Shown here: positions 6,801 to 13,777 of the stretch, one piece after another
How the letters are laid out: each line of letters starts with the position of its first letter
Position numbering within the stretch: position 1 is the stretch's first letter
Assembly (NCBI GenBank): GCA_003561835.1
Contig: PWVN01000036.1
Location: forward strand, 1-22,188
Direction of reading: 5' to 3'
DNA: 22,188 bases
Source: Syntrophomonadaceae bacterium
Lineage (GTDB): Bacteria > Bacillota > Dethiobacteria > PWVN01
Translations under genes and position numbers: made by a program
The notes under the pieces: generated by a model
Seen by the model: the letters and a program-made list of their open reading frames with translations, nothing else
Told to the model about the DNA's origin: nothing
Database searches by the model: none

Positions 6801-7901
6801 TCACGCATCCACCGCAAAGCTGGTGCGCAGGGAACTCTTGATGGCATGCCGTTCCACGGCCAGCTGGATGAGTTCATCGATGAGGGCGGCGTAGGTGAGA
6901 CCGCTGGCCTCCCACAGTTTCGGGTACATACTGATGCTGGTAAACCCGGGAATGGTGTTGATTTCGTTTATGAAAACCTCTTCCGTGGCGGGGTTGGCGA
7001 AAAAATCCACCCGGCCCAGGCCGAAGCAGTTCAGGGCCCTGAAGGTTTTGACGGCCAGGGAGCGGACCTTCTGGGTCAGGGCAGCGCTCAGGGGGGCCGG
7101 TATGATGAGCTCCGACCGGTCGTCGATGTATTTCGCTTTGTAATCGTAGAATTCGTTGCAGGGGATAATTTCCCCCACCACCGAGGCCCGGGGGTTGTAA
7201 TTGCCCAGCACGCTGCACTCCACCTCTTTGCCCGCCAGGGCCCTTTCCGCCAGTACCTTCACATCGTACAGGGCGGCTTCCCGGATGGCCGGTATGAGCT
7301 CCTGCCGGTTCTTGGCTTTGGTAATCCCGACACTGGACCCCAGGTTGGCCGGCTTCACGAAGCAGGGATAGCCGCATTTTTCTTCCGCCGCCCGCAGCCA
7401 GTAGGTGGGGTTCTCTTCAAAATCCATACGGGTAAAAAACAGGTACTCCCCCACGGGAAGCCCGCTGTTTTTCAAGACCATCTTCATGATGACTTTATCC
7501 ATGCCCACGGCAGAACCCAGCACCCCGGAGCCCACATAGGGGACCCCGGCCAGGTCCAAAAGCCCCTGGATGGTCCCGTCTTCGCCGTAGGGACCGTGGA
7601 GGACGGGAAAAACGGCATCCAGCTTCTGGCGCCGGATGATGCTGCCGCCTTCCAGGTACAGCAGTTTCCCCGATGTCACCTCCGGCAGCAAGGCCACCCG
7701 GCGGCCCCGCGGTTCCCCCTCTTCCAGGGAAGACAATACCTCCTCGCCGGACCACCACTCCCCGGCCTTGGAGATCCCCACGGGGATGACCTCGTATTTA
7801 TCCCGGTCCAGGGCCGCCATAATTGAAGCGGCAGACCTCAAGGACACCTCGTGCTCCCCCGACATGCCTCCGAAAACAACAGCCACCCTCATTTTTTCCA
7901 T
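6801..7901 (-). CDS. ddl: D-alanine--D-alanine ligase
   Basis: This ATP-grasp enzyme joins two D-alanines for peptidoglycan precursors in the cytoplasm. The 366-residue length is normal. Motifs in order: VVFGGMSGEHEVS at the N-terminus (E15 region binds the first D-Ala), PVLHGPYGEDGTIQG, MDKVIMK, KPANLGSSVGI, YDYKAKYIDD, and the metal/ATP site FINEINTIPGFTS. The Tyr in the YDYKAKY segment is typical of D-Ala-D-Ala ligases; D-Ala-D-Lac ligases usually have Phe in the equivalent loop. The ATG at 7901 has AAGGAGG eight bases upstream. It lies downstream of the EF-G-like gene and a tiny membrane ORF. No convincing promoter of its own is seen, so read-through from the EF-G unit is possible. Confidence 0.95.
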   Translation of the reverse strand: MEKMRVAVVFGGMSGEHEVSLRSAASIMAALDRDKYEVIPVGISKAGEWWSGEEVLSSLEEGEPRGRRVALLPEVTSGKLLYLEGGSIIRRQKLDAVFPVLHGPYGEDGTIQGLLDLAGVPYVGSGVLGSAVGMDKVIMKMVLKNSGLPVGEYLFFTRMDFEENPTYWLRAAEEKCGYPCFVKPANLGSSVGITKAKNRQELIPAIREAALYDVKVLAERALAGKEVECSVLGNYNPRASVVGEIIPCNEFYDYKAKYIDDRSELIIPAPLSAALTQKVRSLAVKTFRALNCFGLGRVDFFANPATEEVFINEINTIPGFTSISMYPKLWEASGLTYAALIDELIQLAVERHAIKSSLRTSFAVDA

Positions 7902-7959
7902 GCCCTGGGCCTCCTTCCCTGATAGTAATTTTATGCCCCAAGCTTTGGAATATGCCTGT

Positions 7960-8003
7960 CTTCCGGTACCCGGAAGGGCTTAGCCTCAACCGCCCTTCCG
8001 GAA
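7960..8003. repeat. Overlapping inverted repeats with alternative pairings
   Basis: CCGGAAGGGC (7970-7979) pairs perfectly with GCCCTTCCGG (7992-8001) across a 12-base loop. The left arm can instead pair with CTTCCGG (7960-7966) to form a seven-pair hairpin. The two folds are mutually exclusive. The stop codon of the small ORF lies in the large loop. Neither side has a T-run, so this is not a standard intrinsic terminator. Confidence 0.6.
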
Positions 8004-8063
8004 GAGGGAAAAGAGGACATAGGCTGCCAGAATCAAAACAAAAACCGTACCCAAACTATCCAT
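7986..8063 (-). CDS. 25-residue putative single-pass membrane peptide
   Basis: A complete short ORF starting at ATG 8063, with GGGGAGG six bases upstream, a strong ribosome site. It encodes a short polar N-terminus (MDSLG), a hydrophobic stretch of about 16 residues (TVFVLILAAYVLFSLF) and a basic tail RKGG before TGA. This is the pattern of a one-helix peptide with positive-inside topology. It lies 50 bases after the EF-G-like gene and 84 bases before ddl, and is probably co-transcribed with one or both. I do not recognise a family. The main evidence is the ribosome site plus the clean hydrophobic-basic organisation. Confidence 0.6.
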   Translation of the reverse strand: MDSLGTVFVLILAAYVLFSLFRKGG

Positions 8064-8084
8064 GGTAAGCCTCCCCCGGTTCAC

Positions 8085-8104
8085 AAGGCACCTGACGGTG
8101 CCTT
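8085..8104 (-). other. Intercistronic hairpin after the EF-G-like gene
   Basis: A perfect 8-bp stem AAGGCACC/GGTGCCTT with a four-base loop begins nine bases after the EF-G stop. No T-run follows, so it may protect the mRNA 3' end or attenuate read-through rather than terminate strongly. Confidence 0.55.
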
Positions 8105-8113
8105 GAAAGGTAT

Positions 8114-10201
8114 TTATTCCTCTTCCTTTTCCTTGCGGGCCGCCTCCACCACTTTTTCCGCGATGTTGGCCGGGACCTCATCGTAGTGGGAGAACTCCAT
8201 GGTGAAGAAGCCCCTCCCCTGGGTCATGGAGCGCAGGTCGATGGCGTACTTGAACATCTCCACCATGGGAACCTGGGCCCGGATGACCTGCAGGCTCTGG
8301 GCCGAATCCATCCCCTGGATGCGGCCGCGACGGGAATTCAAATCCCCCATGATATCCCCCATAAAGGCTTCGGGAACCGTGACTTCCACGTCCATGACAG
8401 GTTCCAGGAGCACGGGAGAAGCCTGCTCCACAGCCTTTTTGAAGGCGCCGGAACCGGCAATCTTGAAGGCCATCTCCGAGGAGTCCACGGTGTGGAAGGA
8501 ACCGTCGTAAAGGGTCAGTTTTAAGTCTTCCACGGGATAGCCGGCCACCACCCCGTTATCAATGGTCTCCCGCACCCCTTTTTCCACGGCGGGGATGTAC
8601 TGGCGGGGCACCGCTCCCCCGAAGATCTTGTCTTCGAATTCGAACCCTTCGCCCCGGGCCTTCGGCGATACTTCCACATAGACATGGCCGTATTGCCCCC
8701 GGCCGCCGGACTGCTTTTTGTGCTTGTATTCCGCCTTGGCGCTGCTGCGGATGGTCTCCCGGTAGGGCACCCGGGGGGTTGAGAGGTTCACGTCCACACC
8801 GAACTTCTTGGCCAGCCGGCTGACGATAATATCCAGGTGCATGTCCCCCATACCGGAAATCAGGGTCTGCTTGGTCTCCGTGTTCCGCTTCACCCGGAAG
8901 GTGGGGTCCTCTTCGGTAAAGCGGGCCAGGCCGCCCCCCACTTTCTCCTCATCCCCTTTGGACTTGGGTTCCACTGCGAAGGAAATGACGGGGTCGGGGA
9001 ATTCGAGGGGCGAAAAGGTCACCGGGTTGTTCTTGTCGCAGAGGGAATCCCCCGTGGCCGTATCCCCCAGTTTGGCCACAGCGCCAATATCCCCCGCCGC
9101 CACTTCATCCACGTTGATCTGGTTTTTCCCCCGCATGAGGAAGATCTGGCCGATACGCTCGTTGACCTCCCGGATGGGGTTGTAGACCTGGGTGTCCCCC
9201 TTGAAGGTCCCGGAATATACTTTGTAGTAGCTGACCTTGCCTACATAGGGGTCTGCCAGGGTTTTAAAGACCAGGGCGGCCAAAGGCCCCTGGCTGTCCA
9301 CTTTGAGCTCCACTTCTTCCCCCTGGGGGGCCCTGGCGGCCTTGACGATCCCCACATCGGCGGGGGACGGCAGGCAGGAAACCGCGAAGTCCAAAAGGGG
9401 CTGCATGGCCAGGTTCTTGGCGGCGGAACCGCACAGGACAGGGAAGATTTTCCGCTGCAGGACCCCCTTGCGCAGGCCCTCCGTCACTTCCTCGTCGGTC
9501 AAGGCTTCCCCTTCCAGGTATTTCATGAGGAGTTCGTCATCGCTCTCGGCCACGGCTTCAATCAGCTTTTCCCGGTATTCCCGGGCCTGCTCCTGCAGGT
9601 CCGCCGGCACCTCTTCCTCTGCAAACTTCAACCCGCCTTCCTCCTGGTAAACGCAGGCCTTCATGCGGACCAGGTCCACCACGCCCTGGAAATCGTCTTC
9701 ACTGCCCATGGGCATCTGCACCGGAACCGTCCCCAGGCCGAAGAACTCCTGAAGCTGCGCCAAAACCCCCTGGAAATTGGCGTTCTCCCGGTCCATTTTG
9801 TTGATGAAGACCAGGCGGGGCAGGTGGTTCTCCTCCGCATAGGACCAAACTTTTTCCGTCCCCACTTCCACCCCCGAAACGGCACAGGCGGTCACGATGG
9901 CCCCGTCGGCTACCCTAAGGGAGCTGATCACATCCCCGATAAAGTCGAAGTAGCCGGGGGTGTCGATGAGGTTGATCTTGGCACCTTTCCACTCACAGGG
10001 GGCCAGAGAAGCATTTATGGTGATCTGCCTTTTGATTTCCTCCGGGTCAAAGTCCGTGGTGGTATTCCCGGCACCGGTGTTCCCCAGGCGGTTTGTAGTT
10101 CCTGTTGTATACAGGATGGCCTCGGCCAGCGACGTTTTCCCCGCCCCTCCGTGGGAGATCAGGGCGATGTTGCGGATTTGGCCTGTCGCATATTTCTTCA
10201 T
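8114..10201 (-). CDS. fusA: Elongation factor G-like translational GTPase (EF-G2 type)
   Basis: The 695-residue protein has the full five-domain EF-G layout. The GTPase domain shows P-loop GGAGKTS (18-24), switch I TTDFDPEEIKRQIT, G3 DTPGYFDF, G4 NKMD and G5 GSA. Domain IV carries DGSFHTVDSSE, with the tip histidine kept. Canonical EF-G has HIDAGKTT and DTPGHVDF; here the P-loop is SHGGAGKTS and the catalytic His is Tyr, features of the EF-G2/EF-G-like branch. It is not beside rpsL, rpsG or tuf, so a second, canonical fusA probably sits in the str operon. The ATG at 10201 has AAGGAGG eight bases upstream. No clear promoter is seen in the preceding 259-base gap. Role in translocation, recycling or stress is not decidable from sequence. 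Confidence 0.93.
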   Translation of the reverse strand: MKKYATGQIRNIALISHGGAGKTSLAEAILYTTGTTNRLGNTGAGNTTTDFDPEEIKRQITINASLAPCEWKGAKINLIDTPGYFDFIGDVISSLRVADGAIVTACAVSGVEVGTEKVWSYAEENHLPRLVFINKMDRENANFQGVLAQLQEFFGLGTVPVQMPMGSEDDFQGVVDLVRMKACVYQEEGGLKFAEEEVPADLQEQAREYREKLIEAVAESDDELLMKYLEGEALTDEEVTEGLRKGVLQRKIFPVLCGSAAKNLAMQPLLDFAVSCLPSPADVGIVKAARAPQGEEVELKVDSQGPLAALVFKTLADPYVGKVSYYKVYSGTFKGDTQVYNPIREVNERIGQIFLMRGKNQINVDEVAAGDIGAVAKLGDTATGDSLCDKNNPVTFSPLEFPDPVISFAVEPKSKGDEEKVGGGLARFTEEDPTFRVKRNTETKQTLISGMGDMHLDIIVSRLAKKFGVDVNLSTPRVPYRETIRSSAKAEYKHKKQSGGRGQYGHVYVEVSPKARGEGFEFEDKIFGGAVPRQYIPAVEKGVRETIDNGVVAGYPVEDLKLTLYDGSFHTVDSSEMAFKIAGSGAFKKAVEQASPVLLEPVMDVEVTVPEAFMGDIMGDLNSRRGRIQGMDSAQSLQVIRAQVPMVEMFKYAIDLRSMTQGRGFFTMEFSHYDEVPANIAEKVVEAARKEKEEE

Positions 10202-10403
10202 TCAAACTGCCTCCTTTTTACGGCCTGAATTCTCATCTGCCAGTGTTTCTATTTACTTCGACCCCATTCCTGTAAATCCTTTTGGAGTGGGATATTATTT
10301 ATCATGATGCCTGGAGGGTTGTCCGGGGCGCACTACTTATTCTGGCACTTTTCCCGGGCAATAATGCCCCTACCGCAGATTAACCTACCTTTTTGGCCAG
10401 GAA

Positions 10404-10430
10404 AAGGAGAAACAGCCCGGATGGCTGTTC
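10404..10430 (-). terminator. Intrinsic terminator of the ilv-leu operon
   Basis: About 30 bases after the leuD stop the minus strand has AACAGCC (10429-10423), a five-base loop, GGCTGTT (10417-10411) and then the pyrimidine-rich tail TCTCCTTTT. A second, shorter hairpin, GGGCA/TGCCC, lies at 10356-10369. Otherwise the 10202-10460 gap holds nothing I can assign. Confidence 0.7.
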
Positions 10431-10460
10431 CTCGTGCTCCACTATAGGGCTTTCCACCCG

Positions 10461-10964
10461 TTACCCTTTTTGGCCGGCTACCTTCTGCTGCACATAGGGG
10501 ATCAGGCCCCCGGCATCCATAAGCTGCCGCATGAAGTCGGGAAAGGGGGTGGCTTGAAAGACTTCCCCGGTACTCAAGTTTGTGATGGTCCCGGCTTTCA
10601 GGTCCACCTGAACCTCCTGCCCCTCCTGAAGGGCTTTGGAAGCCTCGGGGGACTCCAGGATGGGCAGCCCGATGTTGATGGCGTTCCGGTAAAAGATCCG
10701 GGCAAAGGAGGCGGCGATGACACAGCTGATGCCGGCGGCTTTGATGGCGATGGGAGCGTGCTCCCGGGAACTGCCGCAGCCGAAATTCTTCCCCGCCGCC
10801 AGCATGTCCCCCGGCTGCATCTTCACCATAAAAGCGGGGTCCGCATCTTCCATGCAGTGGGCTGCCAGCTCCCCGGGGTCCGAAGTGTTCAGGTACCGGG
10901 CCGGGATGATGGCATCCGTGTCCACGTCGTCGCCGAAGACCCAAACCTTTCCGCGATATTCCAT
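10461..10964 (-). CDS. leuD: 3-isopropylmalate dehydratase small subunit
   Basis: This is the swivelling small subunit that pairs with LeuC to isomerise 2- to 3-isopropylmalate in leucine synthesis. The 167-residue size matches the short LeuD2-type family. Signature segments are DVDTDAIIPARYL near the N-terminus, FGCGSSREHAPIAIKAAG (61-78) with the substrate-loop Arg, and FYRNAINIGLPIL. Its ATG overlaps the leuC stop by one base (TAATG), with GAGGAGG upstream, indicating coupled translation. It is the last gene of the operon. Enzymes of this type also serve citramalate-based isoleucine synthesis, and that dual use cannot be excluded. Confidence 0.95.
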   Translation of the reverse strand: MEYRGKVWVFGDDVDTDAIIPARYLNTSDPGELAAHCMEDADPAFMVKMQPGDMLAAGKNFGCGSSREHAPIAIKAAGISCVIAASFARIFYRNAINIGLPILESPEASKALQEGQEVQVDLKAGTITNLSTGEVFQATPFPDFMRQLMDAGGLIPYVQQKVAGQKG

Positions 10965-12226
10965 TAGAGCACCTCCTCGGGATGGGTGATGCGGCCGGTG
11001 ACGGCCGAGGCCGCCGCCACGGCGGGGCCGGAGAGGTAGACTTCGCTTTCGGGGTGGCCCATGCGGCCCACGAAGTTGCGGTTGGTGGTGGCCAGGGCCT
11101 TTTCCCCCCTGGCCAGGATGCCCATGTAGCCCCCCAGGCAGGGCCCGCAGGTGGGGGTGCTGACGGCGGCCCCCGCATCCAAAAAGGTGTGGACCAATCC
11201 CTCGTCGATGGCCTGCCGGTAGATGGCCTGGGTGGCGGGGATGATGATCAGCCTCAGGCCTTTGTGGACCTTTTTCCCCTCCAGGACCCGGGCAGCCGCC
11301 CGCATATCCTCGATCCTGCCGTTGGTGCAGGAGCCGATGATGACCTGGTCCAGGATAACGTCTCCCGCCTCCCGGACGGGCCGGGCATTCTCCGGCAGGT
11401 GGGGAAAGGCCACCTGGGGTTCCAGGTTGGAAACATCGTATTCGATAACCTTTTCATAACAGGCGTCTTCGTCGCTGAAAGCCTCCCGGTAGGGGCGGCT
11501 GGCCCGGCCCTTGAGATAGTCCCGGGTGGTGGCATCGGGGGCGATCAACCCGGCCTTGGCCCCCGCCTCGATGGCCATATTGCTCATGGTGAAGCGCCCG
11601 TCCATATCCAGCTCCTCGATGGCCTCTCCCGTAAATTCCAGGGCCTTGTAGAGGCCCCCGTCCACCCCTATGTCCCCGATGGTGTGGAGGATCAAGTCCT
11701 TGCCCCCCACCCAGGGGGGCAGTTTCCCCCGGTAGATGAACTTGATGGTGGCGGGCACCTTGAACCAGGCTTCCCCCGTGGCCATGGCCGCCGCCATATC
11801 CGTACTGCCCACCCCGGTGGCGAAGGCCCCCAGGGCCCCATAGGTGCAGGTGTGGGAATCGGCGCCGATGATGAGCTCCCCCGGCAGGGTCAAACCCGCC
11901 TCCGGCAGGAGGGCGTGCTCCACCCCCATCCGGCCCACCTCAAAATAGTGGAGGATGTTGAACTTGCGGGCAAAATCCCGCATGATTTTGGCCTGCTCCG
12001 CCGACTGGATATCCTTGTTGGGTACAAAGTGGTCCGGTACCAGGGCGATGCGCTCCCGGTCAAAGACATCCTCAACCCCAATGCGGTAAAACTCCCTGAT
12101 GGCCACGGGGGCGGTGATGTCGTTGCCCAGGACCAGGTCCACCCGGGCCAGGACCAGGTCCCCCGGGGCCACTTCCTCCCGGCCGGCGTGACGGGCCAGG
12201 ATTTTTTCTGCCATGGTCATCCCCAT
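10964..12226 (-). CDS. leuC: 3-isopropylmalate dehydratase large subunit
   Basis: This aconitase-family subunit carries the [4Fe-4S] cluster. With the ATG at 12226 (GGGGAG upstream) it is 420 residues, the short LeuC2/archaeal-type length rather than the roughly 470 residues of E. coli LeuC. The cluster cysteines are visible in GSCTNGR (about residue 300) and PTCGPCLGG (about residues 358-361). GADSHTCTYGALGAFATG and NFVGRMGH are further family signatures. An in-frame GTG at 12259 lies upstream of the ribosome site and is rejected. It starts 45 bases after ilvC and overlaps leuD by one base. Neighbours identify it as LeuC; homologous dehydratases acting on dimethylmalate or methylmalate are the alternative. 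Confidence 0.94.
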   Translation of the reverse strand: MGMTMAEKILARHAGREEVAPGDLVLARVDLVLGNDITAPVAIREFYRIGVEDVFDRERIALVPDHFVPNKDIQSAEQAKIMRDFARKFNILHYFEVGRMGVEHALLPEAGLTLPGELIIGADSHTCTYGALGAFATGVGSTDMAAAMATGEAWFKVPATIKFIYRGKLPPWVGGKDLILHTIGDIGVDGGLYKALEFTGEAIEELDMDGRFTMSNMAIEAGAKAGLIAPDATTRDYLKGRASRPYREAFSDEDACYEKVIEYDVSNLEPQVAFPHLPENARPVREAGDVILDQVIIGSCTNGRIEDMRAAARVLEGKKVHKGLRLIIIPATQAIYRQAIDEGLVHTFLDAGAAVSTPTCGPCLGGYMGILARGEKALATTNRNFVGRMGHPESEVYLSGPAVAAASAVTGRITHPEEVL

Positions 12227-12271
12227 GTATGTCTCCCCTTTCCTCTGGTTACATCTCACCCGGACCCCGGG

Positions 12272-13273
12272 TTAGGGCTTTTGCACCCTGATCCAGGGCA
12301 TCATCTTTCGCAGTTTCGCCCCCACCTTCTCGATCAGGTGCTCCTGCTCCCGCCGGTTTATGGCGTTGAAGACAGGACGGTTGGCCTGGTTTTCCAAAAT
12401 CCACTCCCGGGCGAATTCCCCCTGCTGCACTTCGGCCAGGATCTTTTTCATCTCCCGGCGGGTCTCCCCGGTGATGATGCGCTGTCCCCGGGTCAAGTCC
12501 CCGTACTGGGCCGTGTCGCTGATGGAGTGGCGCATCCAGCTCAAACCGCCCTCGTACATGAGGTCAACGATGAGCTTCAACTCGTGGAGGCATTCGAAAT
12601 AGGCGATTTCCGGCTGGTAGCCGGCCTCCACCAGGGTGTCAAAGCCGGCCTTGACCAATTCCGTGGTGCCGCCGCAGAGGACGGCCTGTTCCCCGAAGAG
12701 GTCCGTTTCCGTCTCTTCCTGGAAGGTGGTCTCGATGACCCCGGCCCGGGTACCGCCGATGGCCCGGGCATAGGCCAGACCCCGTTCCCGGGCCCGGCCC
12801 GTGTAGTCCTGGTAGACGGCCAGGAGGGCGGGAACGCCGGCCCCTTCCTGGAACATGCGGCGCACCAGGTGGCCGGGCCCCTTGGGGGCCACCATGAACA
12901 CATCCACATGGGCCGGGGGAAGGATCAGTTGAAAATGGATGTTGAAGCCGTGGGAAAAAACCAGGGCCTTGCCCTCCGTCAGGTGGGGTTCAAGCTCGCG
13001 GGCATAGGCTTCCTGCTGCCGCTCATCGGGAATGAGAATTTGAACCATGTCGGCCCAGGCCGCCGCTTCTGCTGGAGTCATCACCGTAAGGCCTGCCTCT
13101 TCCGCCTCCCGGCGGGACGGGCTGCCTTCCCGCAGGCCCACCACCACCTGAACTCCCGATTCTTTCAGGTTCTGGGCCTGGGCATGGCCCTGACTGCCGT
13201 AACCGATGACGGCCACCTTTTCACCCTGAATCAGGCTTAAATCCGCATCCTGGTCGTAATACATCTTGGTCAT
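12272..13273 (-). CDS. ilvC: Ketol-acid reductoisomerase (class I)
   Basis: IlvC converts acetolactate or acetohydroxybutyrate to the dihydroxy acid by Mg2+-dependent alkyl migration and NAD(P)H reduction. The 333-residue length is class I. The Rossmann motif GYGSQGHAQAQNL spans 24-36; the cofactor loop LREGSPSRREA has S51 and S53, compatible with NADPH. H108 (FSHGFN), the metal ligands D191 and E195 (DLFGEQ), E227 and E231, and the SISDTAQYG substrate loop are all present. The ATG directly abuts the ilvN stop (TAAATG), with GGGGAGG eight bases upstream, so the genes are coupled. Cofactor preference would need a biochemical test. Confidence 0.97.
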   Translation of the reverse strand: MTKMYYDQDADLSLIQGEKVAVIGYGSQGHAQAQNLKESGVQVVVGLREGSPSRREAEEAGLTVMTPAEAAAWADMVQILIPDERQQEAYARELEPHLTEGKALVFSHGFNIHFQLILPPAHVDVFMVAPKGPGHLVRRMFQEGAGVPALLAVYQDYTGRARERGLAYARAIGGTRAGVIETTFQEETETDLFGEQAVLCGGTTELVKAGFDTLVEAGYQPEIAYFECLHELKLIVDLMYEGGLSWMRHSISDTAQYGDLTRGQRIITGETRREMKKILAEVQQGEFAREWILENQANRPVFNAINRREQEHLIEKVGAKLRKMMPWIRVQKP

Positions 13274-13777
13274 TTATCTTGCCTCCCCGTTTTTCGTGGT
13301 CTTGCTGCCCCTGAAAATTGATACTTTGCCGGTGCGTACGATCTCCATGATGCCGAAGTGGCCCATAAGGCGCTGCAGGGCCTCCAGCTTGCCCGAGTCC
13401 CCGGTAACCTCCACGACGAGGGAATCCAGGGAGATGTCCACCACCTTGGCCCGAAAGCTGTCGACGATCTGCAGGATTTCCTGGCGGTTTTCCGGCAGGG
13501 TCTTGACCTTGAGCATGAGAAGCTCCCGGGTCACGGACCCTTCGGGGTAGATGCGGGCGACTTTCAGGACGTTTACCAGCTTGTTCAGCTGCTTGCTGAC
13601 CTGCTCCATGGTCCGCTCGTCCCCTTCCACCACGATGGTCATGCGGGAAATCCCGGGTTCCGCCGTCTCCCCCACGGCAATGCTGTCGATGTTGAACCCC
13701 CTGCGGCCGAAGAGGCCCGCCACCCGGGCCAGGACCCCGGGCTTGTTTTCCACCAGTATGGCCAGGACATGTTTCAT
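13274..13777 (-). CDS. ilvN: Acetolactate synthase small (regulatory) subunit
   Basis: IlvN activates IlvB and confers valine feedback inhibition through its ACT domain. The 167 residues begin with the ACT motif LAILVENKPGVLARVAGLF and GFNIDSIAVG, and continue into the C-terminal ALS_ss_C domain (ELLMLKVK, VVDISLDSLVVEVTGD). The length fits the Bacillus IlvH/IlvN type. The gene overlaps the ilvB stop by four bases (ATGA), with a GGAGGGGG ribosome site, consistent with one-to-one expression. Confidence 0.96.
   Translation of the reverse strand: MKHVLAILVENKPGVLARVAGLFGRRGFNIDSIAVGETAEPGISRMTIVVEGDERTMEQVSKQLNKLVNVLKVARIYPEGSVTRELLMLKVKTLPENRQEILQIVDSFRAKVVDISLDSLVVEVTGDSGKLEALQRLMGHFGIMEIVRTGKVSIFRGSKTTKNGEAR

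Noticed and set aside
7902..7960. TAAAAT/TACTAT as a ddl-specific promoter
   Set aside because: No acceptable -35 at 16-18 bases from either hexamer.
10229..10300. TTTACA and AATAGA as an EF-G promoter
   Set aside because: The -10 is poor and alternative alignments give wrong spacing, so no promoter is claimed.
10356..10369. Hairpin GGGCA/TGCCC as a second ilv-leu terminator
   Set aside because: Only five base pairs and no T-run on the minus strand; the hairpin at 10411-10429 is a better candidate.
10982..13240. A 752-codon open frame on the plus strand
   Set aside because: It is antisense to leuC and ilvC, both unmistakable. High GC keeps the opposite frame open; its translation is low-complexity and lacks any recognisable domain.
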